Source of the DNA: an uncultured Eubacteriales bacterium
GTDB taxonomy: Bacteria; Bacillota; Clostridia; Oscillospirales; Oscillospiraceae
Direction of reading: 5' to 3'
Length of the DNA stretch: 64,000 nucleotides
NCBI GenBank assembly: GCA_900540545.1
Contig: UQGJ01000006.1
Coordinates: 77,178-141,177, forward strand
Of the stretch, positions 14,652 to 25,100 are shown piece after piece. Position 1 is the first letter of the stretch; every line of letters begins with the position of its first letter. The translations under genes were made by a program, and so were the position numbers. Below the pieces are notes generated by a model. That model was not told where the DNA came from. It ran no database searches and saw nothing but the letters and a program-made list of their open reading frames with translations.

Positions 14652-16700
14652 TTGGCCAGCACCATCAACAATCTCTACCTGAAATACTGCAACCGGGTCC
14701 AGCGGTTCCTGGAGAACGACGGCTATTACCAGTACCTGCTGGAGCTGATCGCCGCCGGCAAGCCCACCATCACCCAGTATAACCGGGTGCTGGACAAGAC
14801 GGTGGACGAGAAGTGGCTGGAGGCCATCGAGGAGGCCATCCCCGCCATCCACGAGATCATCGCCCACCCCCGCCGCTTCCTCAAGACGGTGGAGGAGATC
14901 AAGCCCGTGGAGAAGGTCAAGAAGATCGGCCCCGACACGGTGCAGCACCTGTCCTCCCACACCCAGTACATCACCGGTATGCGGGGCGGCACCATCTACC
15001 CCGGCAAGCTGCTCACCGTGGAGAACGAGGAGAGCATCGACCTCTACGAAAACCGTTTCGTCAACACCCTCATCCGCAAGCTCTCCGAGTTCATCGAAAA
15101 GCGCACCGGCGCCCTGTTCTGGGACACCGGGGACGAGGAGCAGTCCCTGCTGCGGATGGAGTCCACGGTGGAGGACGATTACGAGATCATCGACTACAAG
15201 CTGGAACTCACCGTCCACAACAAGCAGACCTATCTGGAAAACGACGCGGCCAAGCTGGAGGTCTTCAAGCGCATCGACCGGGTCCGCCGGGTCATCGCCG
15301 ACTTCCGCCAGTCCGCCTTCGTGGCCGCCATGGCGGGCACCTCCGCCGTGCGCTCCCCCATCCAGCGCACCAACCAGCTCATCAAGAACCCGGACTACCG
15401 CAAGTGCTACGACCTGTGGCAGTTCCTGGAGCGCTACGACCAGGTGGGCTACGACATCGACGTGCGGGAGACCGCCCTGGACTTCGACGAGGACTACCTC
15501 TTCCAGATGTACGGCAATCTGGCCCTGAACTACACCGTGTTCAAGTCCCTGCTGGAGAAGGACCAGCGCCGCGTCACCGAGCCGCCCAAGCGGCGCAAGA
15601 GCATCAAGCCCAAGTTCGTCAAGCAGATCGTGGAGGAGTTCGTGGACGACTACGACATCCCCGACGTGGAGATCCGCAAGGTCATTGTGGAAGAGGTGGT
15701 CAAGGCTCAGGCGGAGATCGAGCGCCGCACCCAGGCCCTGAAAACCACCGACGCCGCCAAGGAAAAAGCGAAGCTGGCCAAGGAGAAGGAGCGGGAGAAA
15801 GCCCGCGCCGCCAAGGAAAAAGAGAAGGAAAAGGCCCGCATCGCCAGAGAAAAGGAAAAAGAGCGGGAAAAAGCCCGCATCGCCAAAGAGAAGGAACGGG
15901 AGAAGGCCCGCCTTTCCAAGGCCAAGGAGGCCGAGAAGGCCAAACTCGCCAAGGAGAAGGAACGCGAGCGCGAGAAGGCCCGTATCGCCAAGGAGAAAGA
16001 GGCCGAAAAGGCCAGACTTGCCAAGGAGAAGGAGCGCGAGCGCGAGAAGGCCCGCATCGCCAAGGAGAAAGAGGCTGAAAAAGCCAGACTTGCCAAGGAG
16101 AAGGAGCGGGAGCGCGAAAAAGCCCGCATCGTCAAGGAGAAAGAGGCCGAGAAGGCCAAACTCGCCAAGGAGAAGGAGCGCGAGCGCGAGAAGGCACGCA
16201 TCGCCAAGGAGAAAGAGGCCGAAAAGGCCAGACTTGCCAAGGAGAAGGAGCGCGAGCGCGAAAAAGCCCGCATCGCCAGGGAGAAGGAGGCCGAAAAGGC
16301 CAAGCTTGCCAAGGAGAAGGCGGCGTCCAAGCCCCCTTCCAAGCCGAAGCCGAAAAAGCCCACCGCCTCTGCCGCGCCCACCCCACCGCCGTCCCCCACA
16401 GAAGCCGATGTTTTAGAGGAAGCTCCGCCCGAAGTCATCGGAGGGTCCACTGGACCTTCCGCTCCCGACTGCCCGGCCCCCGCGCCGGAATTGGAGCCGC
16501 GTTTGGCCCCAGTCCCCGAACCCACACCAGAACCCGTTCCCATACCAGAACCGGAACCCGAGCCAGTCCCCGCTCCTGCTCCACAGCCGGAGCCGGAACC
16601 GGCCCCTGCCCCGGCGGAGGAGCCCGCGCCCCAGGTGCGGCCCGCCACCGGCAACCCCGTTTTGGACTGGATCAACCGCCGCAGACGGCGGGACCGCTGA
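14652..16700 (+). CDS. DUF2357/McrC-N-like protein with tandem-repeat coiled coil and proline-rich tail (682 aa)
   Basis: It starts at TTG 14652 behind GAGGTGA. Residues ~1-320 form a globular domain; its TVENEESIDLYENRFVNTLI segment resembles the ENRFVxxL signature of DUF2357/McrC N-terminal domains that activate McrB-like ATPases. No PD-(D/E)xK nuclease domain is visible after it. Instead, residues ~343-556 form a highly charged coiled coil with five exact-length 72-nt (24-aa) repeats (15951-16310; unit core KARIAKEKEAEKARLAKEK), then a Pro/Glu-rich tail (PEPTPEPVPIPEPEPEP) and a basic end (INRRRRRDR). There is no signal peptide, so it is cytoplasmic. It probably pairs with the ATPase at 13063 and acts as a long scaffold. 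The DUF2357 match is by motif only. Confidence 0.65.
   Translation: MASTINNLYLKYCNRVQRFLENDGYYQYLLELIAAGKPTITQYNRVLDKTVDEKWLEAIEEAIPAIHEIIAHPRRFLKTVEEIKPVEKVKKIGPDTVQHLSSHTQYITGMRGGTIYPGKLLTVENEESIDLYENRFVNTLIRKLSEFIEKRTGALFWDTGDEEQSLLRMESTVEDDYEIIDYKLELTVHNKQTYLENDAAKLEVFKRIDRVRRVIADFRQSAFVAAMAGTSAVRSPIQRTNQLIKNPDYRKCYDLWQFLERYDQVGYDIDVRETALDFDEDYLFQMYGNLALNYTVFKSLLEKDQRRVTEPPKRRKSIKPKFVKQIVEEFVDDYDIPDVEIRKVIVEEVVKAQAEIERRTQALKTTDAAKEKAKLAKEKEREKARAAKEKEKEKARIAREKEKEREKARIAKEKEREKARLSKAKEAEKAKLAKEKEREREKARIAKEKEAEKARLAKEKEREREKARIAKEKEAEKARLAKEKEREREKARIVKEKEAEKAKLAKEKEREREKARIAKEKEAEKARLAKEKEREREKARIAREKEAEKAKLAKEKAASKPPSKPKPKKPTASAAPTPPPSPTEADVLEEAPPEVIGGSTGPSAPDCPAPAPELEPRLAPVPEPTPEPVPIPEPEPEPVPAPAPQPEPEPAPAPAEEPAPQVRPATGNPVLDWINRRRRRDR
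15951..16310 (+). repeat. 72-nt in-frame tandem repeat, five units
   Basis: Units start at 15951, 16023, 16095, 16167 and 16239, each opening AAGGAGAAGGA(A/G)CG; a sixth begins at 16311 and diverges at once. Each unit encodes 24 residues of alternating Lys/Glu/Ala/Arg coiled coil. Units differ mostly at silent positions. Arrays like this change length by slippage or recombination. Confidence 0.9.
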
Positions 16701-16739
16701 CAAATCCATTCGACACTGACCCAGAGAGGAGGCATGACC

Positions 16740-17498
16740 ATGAGAGACCGTCGGGAGCTTATGACCCACATCCTCATGGTCGTGGCTCCTCTTGTCATGC
16801 TGGCGGCCCTCACCGCCGCCTGGTTCATCAACTCCAACACCGTGGGGCTGTCGGCCCTGAGCTTCGCCTCCCAGAACACCGGCCCCGGCGCGGCCCTCCA
16901 CTTCGGCAAGGTGGTCAAGGCGGACCGCGCCGCCACCGCAGACAGTCTCACCAACACCGTCCTGTGGGGCCCGGAGGAAAAAACCGAGGACTCGGCCATC
17001 GTCATCGAGAACATGGTCCCCGGTCAGTGTGAATACTACCTGCTGGTGGGCAACGAGCCCATCACCGTCTCCCTCACCGGCGTGGTCTATACGGACGGCG
17101 ACGGCAAGGAGGTAGTCCCGGCCACCGGTGCGGACCTTCCCCTGGCCCAGTGTTTGGGGTTCTATCTCCTGCCGGTACCCGACGGCACGCTGAACACCTT
17201 CGACTGGGACTGGAATAAGGACCCTGAGAACCTAAAATTCCAACCCAGCTCCACACCCACCATCCCCCTAAACCGGGACTCCTCAGGCCAGTTGACCAGC
17301 GCCATCCTGAAGGGCGCGCCCCCCACGGACCCCCTCACCCCCGTGGATAACAGCACCCCCGTCTCCGCCTATATCCTGGCCATCTACTGTGACCCGATTT
17401 ACAGTCAGGGGAAGGACGACCCTCGGCCAGTGAACACCCTGCCCGGGTCCGTTTCCTTTGGCCTGTCCTTCCCGAAGGGAGGGACCACAGGTGGGTAA
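16740..17498 (+). CDS. SipW-type signal peptide exported protein, gene 10 (252 aa)
   Basis: I chose ATG 16740 because AGGAGG is 7 nt upstream; ATG 16734 is too close to it. A short charged start (MRDRRELM) precedes a hydrophobic core and LTAAWFINSNTVGLSAL, a SipW-type processing motif. The mature part has MVPGQCEYYLLVGNEPITV, resembling the linker and strand after the helix in camelysin-like domains, and a Pro-rich C-terminal third. The 3' end overlaps the start of the following signal peptidase by 8 nt, so the two are translationally coupled: a dedicated substrate-peptidase pair is likely. No anchor is seen. The function beyond export is unknown. Confidence 0.7.
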   Translation: MRDRRELMTHILMVVAPLVMLAALTAAWFINSNTVGLSALSFASQNTGPGAALHFGKVVKADRAATADSLTNTVLWGPEEKTEDSAIVIENMVPGQCEYYLLVGNEPITVSLTGVVYTDGDGKEVVPATGADLPLAQCLGFYLLPVPDGTLNTFDWDWNKDPENLKFQPSSTPTIPLNRDSSGQLTSAILKGAPPTDPLTPVDNSTPVSAYILAIYCDPIYSQGKDDPRPVNTLPGSVSFGLSFPKGGTTGG

Positions 17499-18102
17499 AA
17501 AGGTCCTCTCCGCCCTGGTGAACGTCCTGTGCGTGTGCGCCATCCTGATTTCCCTGGTGGCGGCCTGGACCGTCCTCACCACCCCCCGGGGCAAGGCCCC
17601 CCAGGTGCTGGGCTGGTCCATGCTCACGGTCCTCACCGGCAGTATGGAGCCCGCCCTCCCCGAGGGCAGCCTGATTTTCGTCCGCGCCGTCCCCGCCGGA
17701 GACATCCAGGTGGGCGACGTCATCACCTTTTACGCCACCCTGGCCGGCCACGACGGGGTCCTCAACACCCACCGGGTCACCCAGGTGGTGGACGAGGGCG
17801 GGACCCTGTCCTTCCTGACCAAGGGGGACGCCAACGCCATCGGCGACGTCCAGCCGGTGCAGGCGGAGCAGGTGCTGGGCCGGGTGGCCCTGTGCTCCCC
17901 CGGTCTGGGGGGCGCGATTGCCCTGCTGCGCCGCCCCTACGTCTTTCTGCCCCTGGTCCTCCTCCCCCTGCTGGCGCTGATCGCCCGCTCGGCCCTCCGC
18001 CTGTGGCGGCTGGGCAAGGAGGAGGTGGCCCGGGCCCAACACGAATTGGAGGAGGCACAGGACCATGACCACCGAGACCCCGGAGCAGGCCCCCCAGACT
18101 AA
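17491..18102 (+). CDS. Signal peptidase I, SipW/ER type, second copy (203 aa)
   Basis: The start is GTG 17491, eight nt after GGGAGG and inside the end of the preceding gene; the frame open upstream of it is a shadow. An N-terminal membrane segment (~8-29) is followed by TVLTGSMEP with Ser51, LNTHRV with His94 and TKGDAN with Asp113, the Ser-His-Asp set of ER-type signal peptidases. A second membrane segment (~140-160) precedes a short charged tail. It differs from the peptidase at 12246 throughout, so it is not a recent duplicate. Its last 38 nt overlap the start of a third peptidase gene. Coupling to the exported protein at 16740 suggests substrate specialisation, which is inferred. Confidence 0.88.
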   Translation: MGKKVLSALVNVLCVCAILISLVAAWTVLTTPRGKAPQVLGWSMLTVLTGSMEPALPEGSLIFVRAVPAGDIQVGDVITFYATLAGHDGVLNTHRVTQVVDEGGTLSFLTKGDANAIGDVQPVQAEQVLGRVALCSPGLGGAIALLRRPYVFLPLVLLPLLALIARSALRLWRLGKEEVARAQHELEEAQDHDHRDPGAGPPD

Positions 18103-18514
18103 GTCCCGCCGCCCCTTCGGCGTGGCCGACGGCGTCTGCCTGCTGGTGCTGGCGGCCCTGCTGCTCTTCTTCCTGCTCATCGTCCCCGTCCCCGCCCTGC
18201 TGGGCCTGACCCCCTACGCCGTGGCCTCGGACAGTATGGAGCCCACCCTCTCCCGGGGCGACTTGATTTTCGTCCGCCCCACTACTCTTGGGGACGTGGC
18301 CGAGGGCAACGTCATCGTCTTTCAATACGACGGCAGCGTCATGACCCACCGGGTCTGGTCGGTGGAGGCGGGCGGCGGCGCCCTGCGCACCCGGGCCGAC
18401 GCCTCCCCCAGCCTGGACCCCTTCCTGGTGACCGGGGAGGAGCTGGTGGGCCGGGCCGTCTACAAGCTGCCCCTGCTGGGCTATCTGAATCTCTGGCGGG
18501 AGGGGACGGCATGA
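18065..18514 (+). CDS. Signal peptidase I, compact ER-type, third copy (149 aa)
   Basis: This short peptidase begins inside the preceding one (18065-18102 overlap). It has one membrane segment (~23-45) followed by VASDSMEP with Ser57, VMTHRV with His95 and RADAS with Asp112, where the usual TKGDAN is replaced. It lacks the C-terminal membrane helix of its two neighbours. All three catalytic positions are present, so activity is plausible. Its stop overlaps the next gene's start as ATGA. Possible roles are a specialised peptidase for one precursor, or a regulatory partner of the second peptidase; the sequence does not decide. Confidence 0.82.
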   Translation: MTTETPEQAPQTKSRRPFGVADGVCLLVLAALLLFFLLIVPVPALLGLTPYAVASDSMEPTLSRGDLIFVRPTTLGDVAEGNVIVFQYDGSVMTHRVWSVEAGGGALRTRADASPSLDPFLVTGEELVGRAVYKLPLLGYLNLWREGTA

Positions 18515-19146
18515 GCCAAAAGACCTACCGGCGGCTGACCCGCTTCCTCTTTCTGTTCCTCTTTCTGGTCTTTCTCCTCCTGTACCTGCTGCTCAGCCGC
18601 CGCTACGACCGGGCCTCCGCCAACGGGGGCGGCTACGGCTGGCGCAACCGCAGCCTGGCCCTGGGGGACGTGAAGATCAGCGACGTGCGCAGCGGCGGCT
18701 TCATCGTGGACGAGTTCCCCTTCGGCCAGTCCACCAGCCCCGCCGCCGAGGACTTTGACCGTCAGGTGGCGGTCTGCCGCACCCACATCGTCAACGAGGG
18801 GGAGGTGGCCGTCAACGTGGGCATGAGCATCCACGGCACCCGCCTAGGCGAGGGGGACGCCCCCCTGTACGGCCTCAACTGCGGCGCCTACACCTACGCC
18901 GGGGAGGACGACCCGGCGGGGGCGGACTACGCCGCCTTTTTGACCCGCACCTCCGCCCTGCCCCCGGACAGCCAGCGCCTCACCCTCTGGCAGGAGCCGG
19001 ACGGCGGGACCATGCTCATTCCCGCGGGGGAGAGCCGCTCTCTGGTCCTCTTCTTCTGGGTGGACGAGGCGGAGGTCCCCACCCTCACCGACCTGGACCG
19101 GGAGCGGTACAGCGTCACCGTCAAGCTCACCTCCCGGGCGGCGTGA
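18511..19146 (+). CDS. Membrane-anchored ectodomain protein, gene 13 (211 aa)
   Basis: An ATGA overlap (18511-18514) couples it to the third peptidase. A basic start (MSQKTYRRLTRF) is followed by one strongly hydrophobic segment (~12-29) ending in SRRYDR, without a SipW processing motif, so it is probably retained as a type II membrane protein. The ectodomain holds CRTHIVNEGEVAVNVGMSI, the strand pattern seen in the other cluster proteins, and a late LVLFFWVDEAEVPTL that loosely parallels the W-x-E-G motif. Two cysteines (in AVCRTH and GLNCGAY) could form a disulphide. It may be an anchor or assembly factor for the giant protein encoded next; no family is recognised. Confidence 0.6.
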   Translation: MSQKTYRRLTRFLFLFLFLVFLLLYLLLSRRYDRASANGGGYGWRNRSLALGDVKISDVRSGGFIVDEFPFGQSTSPAAEDFDRQVAVCRTHIVNEGEVAVNVGMSIHGTRLGEGDAPLYGLNCGAYTYAGEDDPAGADYAAFLTRTSALPPDSQRLTLWQEPDGGTMLIPAGESRSLVLFFWVDEAEVPTLTDLDRERYSVTVKLTSRAA

Positions 19147-19195
19147 AGCGCCTCCCCGTCCCCCGCTTTTATTTGAACGAAAGGAGGCCCGGAAT

Positions 19196-22100
19196 ATGCG
19201 GCAGAAAACCACCGACCCCAAGCGGCTCTATCCCGAGCCTCCCCCCAAGCGGCTGGCCGACGAGGAGGCCCTGGCCCAGCTGCGGCAGGACCCGGCATAC
19301 CGCAAAAACGCCAGTCTGGCCCGCGCCCTGCTCCACCGACCCCGGCGGCTCTTTGAGGCCGCCCCCCGACGCCTGCTCCCCGCCAGGACCCGGCGGGAGC
19401 TGGCCTACCGCTTAGTGGCCACCGCCACCAGCTTCGCCGTGCTGCTGGCCTCCCTGCAGGTGTTCCCCCTCCAGCACCGGGCCTCGGCTGTTACTGAAAG
19501 CGACGTCACCCCAGATTACAGCTGGCTGACCAAATATGCAGGGACACAGGAGGGCCCCTATCAAATCTCCAGCGCCCAGCAGCTCCACGCCGTGGCACGA
19601 ATCGTGCAAAAGCTCACGGCGGAAGGCGCCACCATGACCACCGACGACGGTTTGACCATCACCGCGGGGACCTCCGCGGAGTCCGTCCCCGGCAACCTCA
19701 TGCTCCTGCCCCTCTCCACGCCGGAGCCCACCGCAGTTCCCAGCGCGGAACCCTCCGCGACCGTCCCGCCCTCCCCAGAGGCCACCGTGACCCCTGACCC
19801 AACGCCAGAGGTCACGGTCACGCCGGAACCCACCGCGGCCCCGGAGCCGACGGCGACTGCCGAACCCACGCCAGTTCCCACTCCAGAGCCCACAGCGACC
19901 CCCACACCGAAACCCACAGAGACGCCCATATCCACGTCCACGCCGGAGGACTCCGCCAAACCCACGGAGAGCATCTACCTCCCTGTGTCCACGGGTTCTC
20001 TGGCCTCCAACGCCGCCGGGTCGGCTGCCCTGGCTGCCCTGGCCGCGCCCTTGGCCGCCACCGCCGTGGAGGGGGAGGTCACACTTCCCACCCCCGCGCC
20101 GGACCCGGACCCCACCCCCGCGCCCGGGACGACGGACGAGTCCACGTCCAACCCCGGGGCCGGCGAGACCACCACCCCTGATGAGAACTCCGGTACTGAG
20201 GCCACCACCCAGCCCACCGCTACCCCCGGGACCGAAGAGACCACCGACCCCGGCGGGGACCCCGAAACCGGGACGACCACTCAGCCCACCTCCACCCCCA
20301 CGACCGAGGAGACCACCAACCCCGGAGAGGACCAGTATCCCAACACCGGGGCGACCACCCAGCCGCCCCAGTCTAACGACGCCCTGTCCAACGGGGACCC
20401 CACCCCAACCCCAAGCACAACCCCGGAGGTCAAGGCCATCACGGTCCCCGTTGGCTTCGAGGGCCGGTACTTCGTCCTTACGGCTGACCTGGATTTGTCC
20501 CCCTATCAGAGCGACAGCACCTCCGGCACGGTCTCCGGCTACAAGCCCTGGGTGCCCATCGGCACCATGGACGGCAGTCTTTCCCCCACCGGGGCCGGAA
20601 ACGCCCCGTTTCTTGGCACGTTTGATGGGAAAGACCCTTCGACCCATGAAATCCACACAATCACCAACCTCTACTACCCCAACACCACTGTGAATTACGG
20701 TCCCCTTGTGGCCGCCGGGAGCAAGTATGGCTTCGGCCTCTTCGGCCTTATCGGCGAGACGGGGACTGTGAAAAACCTCATCATCCAGCCTGCGGCCTGG
20801 GGGGACGCGAACAAGCCCTATCAGATGGGCGGCGCCTATACCGACGCCACTACCTCAGTGGACGCCACCTCCCACGTGGGTGTCCTGGCGGGCGCCTGCG
20901 TGGGGACGGTGGAGAACTGCGCCGTGACCAGCCCCGCGTTCCATGTCAATACCGCTGCCAGCTCCACTCCCAATATCGGCGGTCTGGTGGGCCTGCTGGG
21001 CGATACCGGCTCTCTCACCGGCTGCACCCTTCAAAATGGAAGCCTGACCTTCACCCTGGGTGGTTCCAGCGCCCCCGCCGTGGGCGGCTTGGTAGGGACC
21101 AGCACCGGGACCATGACCAGCTGCAAGGTCCTCAACACCGCTTTCACTGTTGCGCAGAACAGCGACAGCATCGTCCGCTTCGGCGGTCTGGTGGGCATCC
21201 AGGGGGGCAACGACAAGACCGATACGTTGAGCGCCTATAACCTCAGCGAGTGTATTTTCACCGGCTCCATCACCGGCCCCTCCTCCGGCGGCCATAGCCA
21301 GAGCCGCGTGGGCGGTCTGGTGGGCTGGGCGTCCAACAGCGGCAAAAGCGTCAACATCGCGAACTGCGCCGTGGGGGCCGACATCTCCGTCCACAACGGC
21401 GGGATTGCCACCACCTTGGACGGCGGCATCGGCGGTCTGGTGGGCTATAAAGACATCCGCCTGAAGCTCCAGGGCTGCTTCTCCACCGGCCATATCAGGG
21501 GCAACCACCAGGTGGGCGGTCTGCTGGCCAACAGCTTCAATAACAGCAGTACCACCCAATGCTTCAGCACCATGGCCGTGGAGCGGTTCGAGGACAGCGA
21601 CGCCGCGCTCAATCAGAAGGAGTCCATCGGCGGTCTCTTCGGCTTGTTTGCGGGCGGCAAGGATGTTCAATATATCAATAGCATTGAGGTCAAGGACTGC
21701 TACTTCGCCGGCAGTCTCCTCTCCCCCCAGTTCGGCAGCCTCGTGGGCTATCAAAGCGGCGCGAAAGGCAAGGTGGCGGTGTCCAATGTGTCCGTGGACG
21801 CCGCCGTGGCCCCCAACGGCCCCTACAAATACAAGGAAGCCGCCAGCATGGACGTCCAGTGGACCAATACCGCCGTAACCGAAACTGAATTCCCCACCGG
21901 CAGCGTCTGGGTCAACGCCGACGGCTGCTACCCCCAGCTCGCCTGGGCGGCCAACAGCGCCGATACCGACGTTCAGGCCCTCTCCCAGGCCGCCGCCAAA
22001 CGGTGGGTGGAGTTGGATAATACCAACTCCTACACCGGCGCCGACGGCCAGCGGACCATCTACCGGCTCAAGGACGGCGCGACCTTTACCGGCCTGACCC

Positions 22101-25100
22101 TGACGGACACCGACGGCTTCACCGGCAGCGTGGGCACCTCCGACAAGGTGGGCGGTCTCTTCAAAACCAAGGTCTCCGTGGGCGGCTATGACGTCCCTGT
22201 CATCCGCAAGGCGTTTTACGCCCTCACCCAGGCCGACGGCAAGGCCAACGTCATCACCGACGGCGCATCCCTGGTCCGCTTCACGGACCAGGTGAACCGC
22301 TACGGCGGCGGCTATCTGGGCGGCGTGTGGAGGTTCGCCGAGGCGGTGAACGCCGCCGGCACCGCCGTGCCCAGCTATGCCGGCTTGTCCGGCTACGCCG
22401 CCGCCACCTCCTTTTTCTGCGGAACGCTGGAGGGCAGCGGCGAAACCGTGGGTAGCAGCACCGTCATGGGGGTCTCCTATACGGAGAACGACCCGGTAGG
22501 ACTGCTTGCCACCGCTTACTTTGCCACCATTCGGAACTTCACCCTGTCCAATGTGACGGTCACCGGCCTGCTCCAGACCAACAATACCAGCTTCGGCGCT
22601 GTCGGCTCCAAGCTCATCGGGGGGACGGTCTCCAACGTTTCGGTGCAGAATCTCACTTATCTGCCGACCGCGTTCACAAAATCCCTGGGCGGCGGAGGTG
22701 GCGGCGAAGACCGCATCCACATCGGCGGCCTGTTCGGCATCGCCAAGACCCATGACGCCTCCTTCCTGAACTGCTCCGTCACAGGGCTCCAGGTCGCCGT
22801 CAGCACCTCCAGCAATCAGCTCGCCATCTCCGTGGGCGGCATTTTGGCCCACGTGTCCACCGGCAACACCTATACGTTCACCCACTGCGACACGGATATG
22901 GACGTCACCTTTTCCTTCACCAGCAACAACGCCAATCCCACCCAAAATACCGCGCCCAGCATCGGCGGGATCGTGGCCTACAACAACTCCGGCGCCACGA
23001 ACCTCTCCAACTGCCACACCACCGGACAGATGACCGGCGGGAACGTGGGCGGTATGTTGGGCCGCACCCTGCGATTCAACTTGACAAACTGCACCTTTGC
23101 CGGTACGCTGTCCACATCCTCCGGCATCCAGGACGATTCCACCAAGGACAATACCGGCGGCAATACCGGCGGGCTGATTGGCTATCCCCAGCACACCAGC
23201 TGTGAAGGCTCCATCACCGGCTGCGCGGTGTTGGGGTCCATCAGCGCCCAATTCAGCGCCGGCGGACTCATCGGCTACCTCACCAGCAACAAGTCCATTG
23301 TCATTTCCGACTGCTCCGTCTCCGGCGTGGTCTCCTCCAACAGCTCGACCGGCGCCGCCGGCGGCATGGTGGGCGCGGCCAGCGCCGGCGCCGCCGACAA
23401 TCTCACCATCCGGCGCGCCTACTTCGCCGGCCAGGTGGAGAGCAACAAATACAAGGGCGGCATAGTGGGCAACCTGGGCAACGACACCAAAACCACCTTC
23501 GCCGACGCCTATTTCGACGCCAGTCTCACCCAGACCGGCCTGTCCGCCATCGGCACCTATGCTGATATGCTGCCAGAGGCCGCGGTGCCCCGGGACAGCG
23601 GCGTGTGGAATACCACCCTGGGCAGCGCCGACGCCTGGACGGCGGGGGACGCCTACCACTACCCCGGCATCAAGGACCTGAAGGACCTGGCTCCCGCGTT
23701 CACCCAGCGGCTGTTCCGTCTCACCAGCTCCAGTACTGTCTACGCCGTGAGCCTGAACGACTTGGACCTGAAAACCGTCCTGCCCGGCGCTATCACCGCC
23801 CAGCCGGGGGATGGCTGCCCCTTTGTCCCGGTTGACGAACTGCCCGTCACGGAGGGTTCGTATACCGTCACCTCCTATACGGCGGCATCCGGTTCCGCCG
23901 AGCTCACCGGCCCGCTGGTCTTCACCTACACCGGCCTGGGCAAAGACTTTTCCATCCCCTATACCGTGGGTCTTAACCCCTTTGAGGAGGGGGACGGCAG
24001 CGCCCAGCACCCCTTCATCATCCCCGACGCCAAGACCCTGGACACCTTCCGCCGCTATGTGGACCTGGGCCGGGATTCCCAGAACACCCACTATCTGATT
24101 GGCGCTCTGGAAACCCATACGCCTGTTACCATCGCCCTGGAGACAGCCACGGACACGTGGACGCCCGGACCCTGGCCGGGGGTCAAAACAGCCTTTGCCG
24201 GCAAGCTGAACGGCAACAGCAGCACCATCACCGGCCTGAGCTGCACTGGCTGGCAGGACGAGTTCACGCGCTGGAACAGCGGGCTGTTCTACTCCCTTAC
24301 CAGCACGGCGGCCATCCGGGACCTGACCATCTCCGGCGCGCGGATTTCCATGCCCGGCGGCCACAACGCCGCCGCCGGGGTCCTGGCCGCCCGGAGCGAC
24401 GGCGCCGCCCTCCAAAACCTCCAGATCACGGGGACCATCGACGCCAGCTACCGCTCCAGCTTGGGCGGCCTGGTGGGGCTCCTCTCCCCCCAGTCCGACA
24501 CCGCCTTCTCCGGCATCACCGCCGACGTGGCCATCACCGGCTCCGACCAGGCCCTCGACACCTCCCTGCTGGACCAGTACGAATCCACCGGCGATAGAAC
24601 CAACCCAAGGACCCCCAACACCGGCGGCGGCGGGGGCATCGTGGGCAAGGTCCTGGGGGACGAGACCAAGACCATCACCCCGTCCGTCACCTTCACCCAA
24701 TGCGCCGCTTACGGCTCGGTCAACGGCATGACCGCCACCGGCGGTCTCATCGGCCTGCTGGACAACCGAAAGCTGAATGTGACCCTCACCGACAACTACT
24801 CCCTCACCCAGTTCATCGACAACGCCGCCATGAAACAGGCCGCTACCGGCGGCATGGTGGGGGCCGTCTACCACAATCTCAGCTTAGGGCTGAGTTCCTC
24901 CAACTATAACGGCAATCTCACCCTGACCCGCTGCTACTATGCAGGCGAGAGCGACTACACCTTCGCCGCCGCCAGCGGCGCGGCGGATGCCCCTACCTAC
25001 CGCCTGTCCGGCGGTCTGGTGGGCCGGGTGCCCGCCAAGACCACCCTCGACGGGGGCGAGCCGAAGCGGGATAGCTCCAATCATATCGTTCTCAGCGGCA

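Noticed and set aside
13063..16700. A classical McrBC restriction system
   Set aside because: The ATPase has membrane helices instead of a DNA-binding head and the partner has no visible PD-(D/E)xK nuclease, so calling it restriction would overreach.
20855..24874. 1339-residue minus-strand open frame
   Set aside because: It is antisense to the GLUG-repeat gene and its composition only mirrors the repeats; the plus strand has signal peptide, motifs and ribosome binding site.
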